In this document: positions 5,834 to 11,331 of the stretch, in pieces
Layout of the letters: each line of letters starts with the position of its first letter
How positions within the stretch are numbered: position 1 is the first letter of the stretch
DNA from: an uncultured Collinsella sp.
Lineage (GTDB): Bacteria > Actinomycetota > Coriobacteriia > Coriobacteriales > Coriobacteriaceae
Direction of reading: 5' to 3'
Length of the DNA: 11,331 bases
Assembly (NCBI GenBank): GCA_937937835.1
Contig: CALDBJ010000030.1
Coordinates: 1-11,331, forward strand
Translations under genes and position numbers: made by a program
The notes under the pieces: model-generated
What the model was told of the DNA's origin: nothing
Seen by the model: the letters and a program-made list of their open reading frames with translations, nothing else
The model's database searches: none

Positions 5834-6139
5834 ATGTATATCAAGAAGGGCGATAAGGTCCAGGTTCTCTCTGGTAAGGATCGCGGCAAGCAGGGCGTTG
5901 TCCTGCGTGCTCTCCCCGCCGAGAACAAGGTCGTTGTCGAGGGCGTTTCGGTCGTCAAGAAGGCCGTCAAGCCCAACGCTGCCAACCAGCAGGGCGGCAT
6001 CGTTTCGCAGGAGGCTCCTATCGACGCCTCCAACGTCAATCTCGTTTGCCCCGAGTGCGGTAAGGTTACCCGCGTCGGTCACGAGAAGGACGGCAAGAAC
6101 AAGCTGCGCGTCTGCAAGAAGTGCGGCCACAAGTTCTAA
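5834..6139 (+). CDS. rplX: 50S ribosomal protein L24 with zinc-ribbon cysteines
   Basis: L24 is an assembly initiator that binds the 5' domain of 23S rRNA and sits near the tunnel exit. The 101-residue product opens with the KOW motif (KKGDKVQVLSGKDRGKQGVVLRALPAENKVVVEGV, residues 4-38). It ends in a pair of Cys-x2-Cys knuckles at residues 72/75 and 94/97, a zinc-ribbon-like tail found in many L24 proteins of Gram-positive bacteria. AGGGGAGA at 5823-5830 lies just before the ATG. In most bacteria rplE follows directly. Here the gene is followed instead by a strong terminator, so it is the last gene of the ribosomal cluster in this window. Confidence 0.97.
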   Translation: MYIKKGDKVQVLSGKDRGKQGVVLRALPAENKVVVEGVSVVKKAVKPNAANQQGGIVSQEAPIDASNVNLVCPECGKVTRVGHEKDGKNKLRVCKKCGHKF

Positions 6140-6165
6140 GCTGCCCGCAACATCAAGTTGCTAGC

Positions 6166-6202
6166 AAAGGCCCGGATGCCCCAAGGCACCCGGGCCTTTT
6201 TC
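6166..6202 (+). terminator. Strong intrinsic terminator after rplX
   Basis: AAAGGCCCGG (6166-6175) pairs perfectly with CCGGGCCTTT (6190-6199). An inner TGCC/GGCA stem closes on the loop CCAA, and TTTTT closes the element. It lies 26 nt after the rplX stop. The A-rich 5' side means it could also stop transcription from the right. A small hairpin GCAAC/GTTGC (6147-6161) lies between rplX and this terminator. Confidence 0.93.
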
Positions 6203-6214
6203 TATCCCTACTCA

Positions 6215-6295
6215 TTGGGGACAGACTTAAATGACTTGTCGTTGGGGATGTTCTTAAACGGCTAGTTGATGGGGACAGTCTTTAGATTTGTATAT
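6215..6295. repeat. Three tandem 27-bp degenerate repeats (GGGGACAG type)
   Basis: GGGGA begins at 6217, 6244 and 6271, an exact period of 27. The first two units agree at 19 of 27 positions, sharing TTGGGGA, CTTAAA and a CT-GT tail. The third matches over ATGGGGACAGTCTTTAGA and then decays. A further GGGACAGTCC occurs at 6335-6344. No reading frame or promoter was recognised, so this is probably an intergenic repetitive element or its remnant. Confidence 0.6.
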
Positions 6296-6326
6296 CTGGC
6301 CATCTGGGATAGGCTTCAACGAAAGC

Positions 6327-6360
6327 GGCACCTAGGGACAGTCCTTTGATGTCTGGTGCC
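6327..6360. repeat. Nested inverted repeat, GGCACC/GGTGCC
   Basis: GGCACC (6327-6332) and GGTGCC (6355-6360) flank a second small dyad, GGAC-A-GTCC (6336-6344). As RNA this could form a hairpin with a side stem. The core carries the same GGGACAG word as the tandem repeats just upstream, so it may belong to the same element. No T run follows, so it is not an obvious terminator. Confidence 0.4.
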
Positions 6361-6442
6361 CCCAGAGGGGTGAAGTAATGCAGCTGGCTCTGTCTTTAGG
6401 GCTATGGTGCTCCGCCCCTATATGTTTCACAAGGTTTGTCGC

Positions 6443-6492
6443 ATGCGCATTTACGCGCAGAGTCTTGCGCGATGATGCGCATGGCCGCGCAA
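6443..6492. promoter_or_regulatory. ATGCGCAT pair and 28-bp composite dyad
   Basis: The palindrome ATGCGCAT occurs at 6443-6450 and again at 6475-6482, with centres 32 bp apart, close to three helical turns. The second copy sits exactly at the centre of a larger dyad, TTGCGCG (6465-6471) and CGCGCAA (6486-6492), with 3-nt unmatched spacers on each side. This resembles a multi-site operator for a dimeric DNA-binding protein upstream of the oxidoreductase-regulator operon. The cognate protein is unknown. The DeoR-family product encoded at 7707-8453 is an obvious candidate. Confidence 0.45.
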
Positions 6493-6550
6493 ATATCTGC
6501 TAACTATGGTTAAATAATGACCGATAAACAAATAAACACGCAAATACAAG

Positions 6551-6580
6551 CAAATGCGCGCGCATTTGTGCGAATATAAG
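6551..6580 (+). promoter_or_regulatory. Perfect 18-bp palindrome next to a candidate -10 box
   Basis: CAAATGCGCGCGCATTTG at 6551-6568 is a perfect palindrome. It is followed 6 nt later by TATAAG (6575-6580), a possible -10 box about 45 nt before the oxidoreductase start codon. The palindrome would cover the -35 region, a classic repressor position. Its right half, GCGCATTTGTGCG (6560-6572), resembles GCGCATTTACGCG at 6445-6457 (11 of 13). Operator function is inferred. Confidence 0.5.
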
Positions 6581-6623
6581 GCTGTTGGAAATGAAGGACT
6601 TCCGATGACTCAGGAGGCACATA

Positions 6624-7703
6624 ATGGCAGATTCCAAACAGGCTCCGCTCGACGCCGAAGCAGCCGCAAAAGCAGCGTTCACTTCGGTCCAGGACAAGCC
6701 ATTCCCCGATGATATCTTTACGGCTCCCGAGCTTCGTTGGGCTGTGATCGGGTGCGGCGTTATCGCCAACCAGATGGCCCAGTCTCTAGCTCTTGCCGGC
6801 CGCAAGCTTGCGGGCGTCGCAAACCGTACGCTATCCAAGGCTCAAGCTTTTGCCGAGCAGTATGGCATCGAGAAGGTCTATGAGACGGTCGAGGACCTCT
6901 ACGCCGATCCGGATATCGACGCCGTCTATATCACCACGCCGCACAACACGCATATCACCTACCTGCGAGCCGCTCTGGCAGCTGGCAAGCACGTGCTCTG
7001 CGAAAAGGCCATTACCCTCAACTCTGCCGAGCTCGACGAGGCCCGTGCCATCGCCGACGAGCACAACGTGGTCCTTATGGACGCCACCACGGTGCTCCAC
7101 ATGCCGCTGTATCAAGAGCTGCGCCGTCGCATGGATGCGGGCGACTTTGGCCGCATGAACCTCGCCCAGCTCAACTTTGGCAGCTATAAGGAGTACGGCG
7201 ACCTGACCAACCGCTTCTACAACCGTAGCCTTGCCGGCGGCGCCATGCTCGACATTGGCGTGTATGCCCTGTCCGTCATGCGCCTGTTTATGGCCAGCCA
7301 GCCAGCCGAGGTCGTGTCTCTGGGCAACACCTGTGAGACCGGTGTCGACGTTGCGGGCGGCATTGTCTGCCGTAACGCCGAGCAGCAGCTGGGCGTCGTG
7401 AGCCTTACGCTCCACTCCAAGCAGCCCAAGCGCTCGGTCATCAGCTTCGACAAGTGCTATATCGAGGTCAACGAGTATCCGCGTGCCGACCATGCGACCA
7501 TCGTGTGGACTGCGGACGGTCACCGTGAGGAGGTCCACGCTGGCACCGAAGCCTACGCACTGTGCTACGAGATGGCCGACCTGGAGAAGGCCGTTGCCGG
7601 CGATGATTCGAAGCGCGAGCTTCTGGGCTATGCTTCTGATGTTATGGAGCTGATGACCAAGCTCCGCGCCGACTGGGGAGTCGTGTACCCCGAGGAGGAG
7701 TAA
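6624..7703 (+). CDS. Gfo/Idh/MocA-family NAD(P)-dependent oxidoreductase
   Basis: This is a dehydrogenase of the Gfo/Idh/MocA family, which oxidises or reduces sugars, inositols and diols with NAD(P). The 359-residue product has an N-terminal extension of about 36 residues, then a Rossmann fold with the dinucleotide loop GCGVIA (43-48). TTPHNTH follows at 104-110, and then HVLCEKAITLN, where the family's usual EKP triad reads EKA (127-129) with the lysine kept. The C-terminal substrate domain contains GGAMLDIGVYAL (205-216), most like the dihydrodiol-dehydrogenase branch. AGGAGG at 6612-6617 supports the ATG. The stop codon is 3 nt from the next start, so it is cotranscribed with the DeoR-type regulator. 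Cytoplasmic, with no signal peptide. The substrate cannot be told from sequence. Confidence 0.9.
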   Translation: MADSKQAPLDAEAAAKAAFTSVQDKPFPDDIFTAPELRWAVIGCGVIANQMAQSLALAGRKLAGVANRTLSKAQAFAEQYGIEKVYETVEDLYADPDIDAVYITTPHNTHITYLRAALAAGKHVLCEKAITLNSAELDEARAIADEHNVVLMDATTVLHMPLYQELRRRMDAGDFGRMNLAQLNFGSYKEYGDLTNRFYNRSLAGGAMLDIGVYALSVMRLFMASQPAEVVSLGNTCETGVDVAGGIVCRNAEQQLGVVSLTLHSKQPKRSVISFDKCYIEVNEYPRADHATIVWTADGHREEVHAGTEAYALCYEMADLEKAVAGDDSKRELLGYASDVMELMTKLRADWGVVYPEEE

Positions 7704-7706
7704 GCG

Positions 7707-8453
7707 ATGCTTGCGGAAGATAGGCTCAACGCGATTGTGTCGATGGTGCAGCAGGCCGGCTCGGTTACCGTACCGGAGCTTGCTGAAGCCCTGGGCGTGA
7801 CACCGTCCACCATTCGGCGCGACTTGCAGACGCTCGACCGCGCACACCGCATCGCCAAGGTGCACGGAGGTGCGACGAGTCTGGAGCGCGCGCACGTGAC
7901 GCGCGACTTGACGATCAGCGAACGCAGTGATCTCCATAACGATGACAAGGAGCGCATCTGTGCTCGTGCCGCGGCCCTGGTGGAGCCCGATAGCTTTGTG
8001 TATATCGATTCGGGCTCAACGACCCTCAAGCTCATCGAGCATCTTCCGCGTCTCGACGGCGTCACCTATGTGACCGATTCCGTGCTCCATGCTCAGCACC
8101 TTGCTTTGCGCGGCATGCGTACCGTGGTGCTGGGCGGCGAGCTCAAACCCGAGACCGAGGCGCTCGTTGGCCCCGATGCCTTGGCAACCCTGGACCGCTA
8201 TAACTTCAACTGCGGCTTTTGGGGATCCAACGGCATCGCGGCCGAGCAAGGTCTCACCACACCGGATATCGAGGAAGCACAGGTCAAGCGTATCTCGATG
8301 CGCCATACCGCCAAACGCTTCGTAATCTCGGACGCCAGTAAATTTGGCATGGTGGCGCCCGTCAAGTTCGCGGACTTCCGCGACGCAACGATTATTACCG
8401 CAGGCGAGGTCCCCGCCAAGTACCGGGCAATGGACAACGTCATCACGGTCTAG
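7707..8453 (+). CDS. DeoR-family transcriptional regulator
   Basis: DeoR-family proteins are usually repressors released by a phosphorylated sugar. The 248-residue product has the N-terminal winged helix-turn-helix (residues 6-56), with the family signature VTVPELAEALGVTPSTIRRDLQTLDRAHRI leading into KVHGGA. The C-terminal sensor domain shows DSGSTT (101-106), LGGELKPETEALVGP (142-156), GSNGI (173-177), GLTTPD (182-187) and DASKFG (209-214), all typical effector-binding elements. Length is normal. The ATG follows the oxidoreductase stop by 3 nt, with GAGGAGGAG (7692-7700) as ribosome binding site. It probably controls its own operon, perhaps through the palindromes at 6443-6568. No kinase, aldolase or PTS gene adjoins it in this window, so its sugar effector is unknown. 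Confidence 0.93.
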   Translation: MLAEDRLNAIVSMVQQAGSVTVPELAEALGVTPSTIRRDLQTLDRAHRIAKVHGGATSLERAHVTRDLTISERSDLHNDDKERICARAAALVEPDSFVYIDSGSTTLKLIEHLPRLDGVTYVTDSVLHAQHLALRGMRTVVLGGELKPETEALVGPDALATLDRYNFNCGFWGSNGIAAEQGLTTPDIEEAQVKRISMRHTAKRFVISDASKFGMVAPVKFADFRDATIITAGEVPAKYRAMDNVITV

Positions 8454-8458
8454 CAGCA

Positions 8459-8515
8459 GGGGACGGGCTAAGGCCAAAACCACCGCGAAGGTGCCTGTCC
8501 CCATTGTGGTGGTTT
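8459..8515 (-). terminator. Overlapping inverted repeats between convergent genes
   Basis: GGGGACGGGC (8459-8468) pairs along its full length with GCCTGTCCCC (8493-8502), with one G-T wobble. AAACCACC (8477-8484) pairs with GGTGGTTT (8508-8515), crossing the first stem, so the two stems are alternatives or a pseudoknot. On the - strand the second stem is followed by TTTT, which makes it a plausible terminator for the pseudouridine synthase, whose stop codon it overlaps. On the + strand the first stem could stabilise the deoR transcript end. The GGGGAC word recalls the repeats at 6215-6295. Confidence 0.45.
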
Positions 8516-9173
8516 AGGGCTCCCAGGGGCAGGGGGCTTCGATGTGGATGTGCTCGCCGGTAACGGGATGCGTAAAGGACACGCTGTGGGCATGGAGCAT
8601 GAGGCCGCAAGGACGCGGCGTGCCGTACAGGTCGTCGCCGACCAGGGGGTGATGCTCGCTGGCCAGATGCACGCGGATTTGATGCTTACGGCCGGTGAGC
8701 AGCTCGACATCGATATACGAGCGCGTGGGCAGGCCACGACGGCTCTTAAGACGCTTGAGCACCTTCACGCGCGTTTGAGACGGCTTGCCGCTGGCACCGA
8801 CGCGCATCTTGCGGCTGTCGTGGCGGTCGCGGGCGATGGGCTTGTCGATGAGCTTCTCGTTCCAGTCGATCTTGCCCTCGGCGAGCGCCAGGTAGTGCTT
8901 TTCGAAAGCGTGGTCGATGACCATCTGGTCAAAGGCGGGCTGCGTCTGCTTGTCGAGCGAGAACAACACCACGCCGGTGGTGTCGCGGTCCAGGCGGTTG
9001 AGCGGCTGCATGTCGGTCGCGGCAAAGCCGTCGCCCATCGCCAGCAGCAGGTCGCTGGCGTAGTCGGTGAGCGTGCGCTCGCCGGTGCCGTCACCGTGTA
9101 CGATCATGCCGGCGGGTTTGTCGATGGCCATGAGCCAGGCGTCGCAGTAGAGGACTTGAGGTTCTTCGTTCAC
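8514..9173 (-). CDS. RluA-family RNA pseudouridine synthase
   Basis: The enzyme isomerises uridine to pseudouridine in rRNA or tRNA. The 219-residue product shows DKPAGMIVHG (18-27) and the catalytic motif LNRLDRDTTGVVLFS, with the aspartate at residue 62. Asparagine replaces the frequent histidine before RLD. Also present are HYLALAEG (93-100), ELLTGRKHQIRVHLASEHHPLVGDDLYG (157-184) and LHAHSVSFTHP (193-203). No S4 RNA-binding domain is present, as in the shorter RluA/RluC-like members. The start is GTG with AAAGG upstream on the - strand. It lies 15 nt downstream of the U32-family gene and is almost certainly cotranscribed with it. The target uridine cannot be assigned from sequence. Confidence 0.9.
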   Translation of the reverse strand: MNEEPQVLYCDAWLMAIDKPAGMIVHGDGTGERTLTDYASDLLLAMGDGFAATDMQPLNRLDRDTTGVVLFSLDKQTQPAFDQMVIDHAFEKHYLALAEGKIDWNEKLIDKPIARDRHDSRKMRVGASGKPSQTRVKVLKRLKSRRGLPTRSYIDVELLTGRKHQIRVHLASEHHPLVGDDLYGTPRPCGLMLHAHSVSFTHPVTGEHIHIEAPCPWEP

Positions 9174-9188
9174 GTGTAAGCCTTTCGG

Positions 9189-11331
9189 TTAGCTGATTCC
9201 CACAAACATGCAGCCCGAGGTCGCCCCGCGTAGGCGGGCGGCGGGCTTGCGGCCGGCCTGCGCTGCTTCGACGGCACGACGGACGCGGGCGACGGCACGG
9301 CCCACCTCATCCGTCTCGAGCAGCGTTCCGTCCACCATGAGACGACGCACACCGGCATCGAGCAGCTGAGGAACCTGCGGCGTGAGGTCGATGGGGTAGG
9401 CGTCGTACAGGCGAGAGCGGCCGTGGATATCGGTGCGGACGGGCATGACCTTTCCATCGATATTCTTGAGCGAGAGCTTGCGGGCACGCAGGCGGCAGTT
9501 GGCACAATCGTGGATGCAGCCGTTGGCAACCTGCAGAATGCAATGCTCGCTTGTCATGACGCGCGGACGGCCGAAAACGGTGATGCCCAGAGCCGCGGGC
9601 GCGGCGGCGCCGAGCGAGACAATCTCGTCGAGCGTGATCTCGGGCGAGAGCCAAAACGCACCGGCTCCGCGCTTGGCAAGCGCCTCCATACAGGGCGTGT
9701 TGTGCACCGGCAGGCAAGAGCGGACCTCCGCCGTGGCGCCGGCATGCACGGCTACGGCGAGCTCGGAGATATTGCCGACGGCGACGGTGGCTCCGGCATT
9801 AATCCAGGGATCGACGCGCTCGTGGTCGACGGCGCGGCAGACCTCGTCGAGTACGGGTATGATGCCCTGCTCAAATGCATCGGCAGGGGAGAGTCCGACA
9901 GCCTCGAGCGCATCGGTGGTCATGTAGATGCGCGTGGCGCCCTCGGCACGAGCTGCCTCGGCGGCTTCGAGCGTGGTGACGGCGGCGCAGATCTGCGGCT
10001 CATCGCGGTAATGCTCGGGCATGGCGCGCGTACATTTGTCGAGCCCCGGAATCTCGAGCGTTTTCGCACGCTCCTCATACGGTGCCAGAATGGCCTCCTC
10101 CAGCGCCTTGCAGGCGGCAGCGCGCACCTTGTGCACGGCGGAGAAGCCCATGCCGCAGCCCTCATCGAGCGCCACATCAAAGCTCGCTGCCTCAAAGGGC
10201 GAGGAACCCATGCGGCCGACGTGCTCCACCAGGTCGGATGCCTCGACCGCGCGGGTCTTGGCGGCCTCGACGGTGAAGCCCGTGGCGGTGGCGGTGAGCG
10301 CGGGGTCGTCGCAGCAGGTGAGCGTAACGGTAAACGGCTCGCCCAGACGCGCCACGACGGACACATCTACGGCGCGGCGGCGCAGCACATCGCGCTTGAG
10401 CGCGGCGCCGGCGGCGTCAATGGCACGCTGACTGCGAATCACGCGGACGCGGCAGCCCTCGGGCATGCTGCGGGGCACGCGACACTCGATGATGTCGCCC
10501 ACGGCGGCATCATCGGCGGCAATGGTGGTCAGGAACTGGTCGAACTCGTTATCGTGGCGAAGCTCCAGCAGGTCGCCCTTGCCCACGGGCTCAAACAGCT
10601 CAATGCGGGCGATGGCGGCACGGCGACGGCGGTCGTCGGGCTTGAGGCCGCGCACATCGCGGTTGGCCGGGCGGCTGCCCAGCACCGTGCCCACGATCTG
10701 GCCGCGGTTGTTGGAACGCTCATAGCTCATCATCTCGTCGCCCGAGGTGCCGTCCTGATAAGCGTGCGTAAAGTCGCGGTTGAAGCAGCGCTTGAGCTGG
10801 CGCTGGCGGGCAACTTCCTCGTCCTTGGTAACGGTGGCTCCGGATAGCATGTCGTCAATTTCGTGACGATACACATCAACGATGGAGTACACGTAATCGG
10901 GCGCCTTCATGCGGCCCTCGAGCTTGAGCGATGCGGCGCCGGCGTCATACAGACGGCGAACAAGCTGTGAGGTGTTGGTGTCACGCGGGCATAGCGCACG
11001 CTCGCGACCGGCAGGGGAGAGCGCGCGACCGTTCTCGTCGATCAGCTCGTAAGGCAGGCGACAGGGCTGGGCGCACATGCCACGGTTGGCCGATCGTCCC
11101 GCCATGGCAAAGCTCGAAAGCAGGCACAGGCCCGAGTAGCAAAAGCAGATGGCGCCATGGCTAAAGACCTCAAGGTCCACATCGGGCGCGGCATCGTGAA
11201 TGGCGGCAATCTCGTCGATGGAAAGCTCGCGCGAGAGGGTCACGCGGTCGGCGCCCTGCTCGCGGCACCAAAGGGTTCCGCGGTCGTCATGGATGTTCGC
11301 CTGGGTCGAGATATGTGTCTCGATGCCGGGC
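9189..11331 (-). CDS. Peptidase U32-family protein, RlhA-like, 5' end outside window
   Basis: This is a U32-family protein; its E. coli relatives RlhA and TrhP act in prephenate-dependent hydroxylation of 23S rRNA and tRNA, and others are annotated as collagenase-like proteases. Reading through to the window edge gives 713 visible residues and no stop, so the gene starts outside. An internal GTG at 11241-11243 is not the true start, because the conserved HISTQANIHDDRGTLW lies upstream of it. The family signature EVFSHGAICFCYSGLCLLS spans visible residues 54-72. It is followed by GRSANRGMCAQPCR (78-91) and SLKLEGRMKAPDYVYSIVDVYR (134 onward), with cysteines suited to an Fe-S cluster. A long middle region follows, then a second cysteine group at about 597, 605, 609 and 612 (HCILQ, GCIHDCANC). 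The two-part layout suits the long RlhA-like class. It is cotranscribed with the pseudouridine synthase. Confidence 0.9.
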   Translation of the reverse strand, partial: PGIETHISTQANIHDDRGTLWCREQGADRVTLSRELSIDEIAAIHDAAPDVDLEVFSHGAICFCYSGLCLLSSFAMAGRSANRGMCAQPCRLPYELIDENGRALSPAGRERALCPRDTNTSQLVRRLYDAGAASLKLEGRMKAPDYVYSIVDVYRHEIDDMLSGATVTKDEEVARQRQLKRCFNRDFTHAYQDGTSGDEMMSYERSNNRGQIVGTVLGSRPANRDVRGLKPDDRRRRAAIARIELFEPVGKGDLLELRHDNEFDQFLTTIAADDAAVGDIIECRVPRSMPEGCRVRVIRSQRAIDAAGAALKRDVLRRRAVDVSVVARLGEPFTVTLTCCDDPALTATATGFTVEAAKTRAVEASDLVEHVGRMGSSPFEAASFDVALDEGCGMGFSAVHKVRAAACKALEEAILAPYEERAKTLEIPGLDKCTRAMPEHYRDEPQICAAVTTLEAAEAARAEGATRIYMTTDALEAVGLSPADAFEQGIIPVLDEVCRAVDHERVDPWINAGATVAVGNISELAVAVHAGATAEVRSCLPVHNTPCMEALAKRGAGAFWLSPEITLDEIVSLGAAAPAALGITVFGRPRVMTSEHCILQVANGCIHDCANCRLRARKLSLKNIDGKVMPVRTDIHGRSRLYDAYPIDLTPQVPQLLDAGVRRLMVDGTLLETDEVGRAVARVRRAVEAAQAGRKPAARLRGATSGCMFVGIS

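Noticed and set aside
6147..6161. Small hairpin GCAAC/GTTGC after rplX as a possible S8 regulatory site
   Set aside because: Only 5 bp, without the conserved internal features expected of an S8 site, and rplE/rpsH are not downstream. Position alone is not enough.
6215..6295. Tandem repeats as a CRISPR array
   Set aside because: Units are contiguous and degenerate with no unique spacers, and no cas genes are present.
6831..7937. - strand open frame of 368 codons opposite the oxidoreductase and deoR
   Set aside because: Shadow frame spanning two genes that both have clear domains on the + strand.
9423..10847. Long + strand open frame of 474 codons opposite the U32-family gene
   Set aside because: It is a shadow of the high-GC - strand gene. 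The U32 frame has clear family motifs, while this frame is low-complexity Gly/Ala/His-rich with no recognisable domain.

Overview
The window looks like the chromosome of a high-GC actinobacterium, most likely a gut Coriobacteriia of the Collinsella type. That call rests on codon use, the character of the ribosomal proteins and the intergenic GGGGACAG-type repeats. It comes from pattern recognition, not a database search. There is no sign of phage, insertion sequence or CRISPR.

Positions 1-6202 hold most of the S10 ribosomal-protein cluster and the start of the spc cluster, all on the + strand: rplC, rplD, rplW, rplB, rpsS, rplV, rpsC, rplP, rpmC, rpsQ, rplN, rplX. Most of these genes are tightly packed (rpsC/rplP and rplP/rpmC overlap by one base). 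Three gaps stand out: about 350 nt before rplC, 179 nt before rplB and 118 nt before rplN. Each contains strong inverted repeats, and the first two share a 26-nt block (23/26 identical). I read the cluster as three modules, each with its own leader: rplC-rplD-rplW, rplB to rpsQ, and rplN-rplX. rpsJ is not in the 350 nt before rplC. The run ends abruptly at a strong intrinsic terminator after rplX, so rplE, rpsN, rpsH and the rest of spc are absent here.

Positions 6203-6623 have no gene. They carry a three-unit 27-bp tandem repeat, a nested dyad, a 28-bp GC-rich dyad and a perfect 18-bp palindrome just upstream of the next gene. The last two look like operators or structured elements. Next comes a two-gene + strand operon (6624-8453) with a Gfo/Idh/MocA-family NAD(P)-dependent oxidoreductase and a DeoR-family sugar-phosphate-responsive repressor. 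This is probably a small carbohydrate-metabolism unit with its own regulator.

The right end (8514-11331) is on the - strand: a large peptidase-U32-family protein, cut by the window edge, followed 15 nt later by an RluA-family pseudouridine synthase. Relatives of both act on RNA (U32 proteins RlhA and TrhP in rRNA/tRNA hydroxylation, RluA in pseudouridylation), so the pair may be an RNA-modification operon. A convergent intergenic element with two overlapping inverted repeats separates deoR from the pseudouridine synthase.

No wholly new protein system is visible. The most interesting content is non-coding: candidate RNA leaders in the ribosomal-protein cluster and the palindrome cluster before the oxidoreductase operon.
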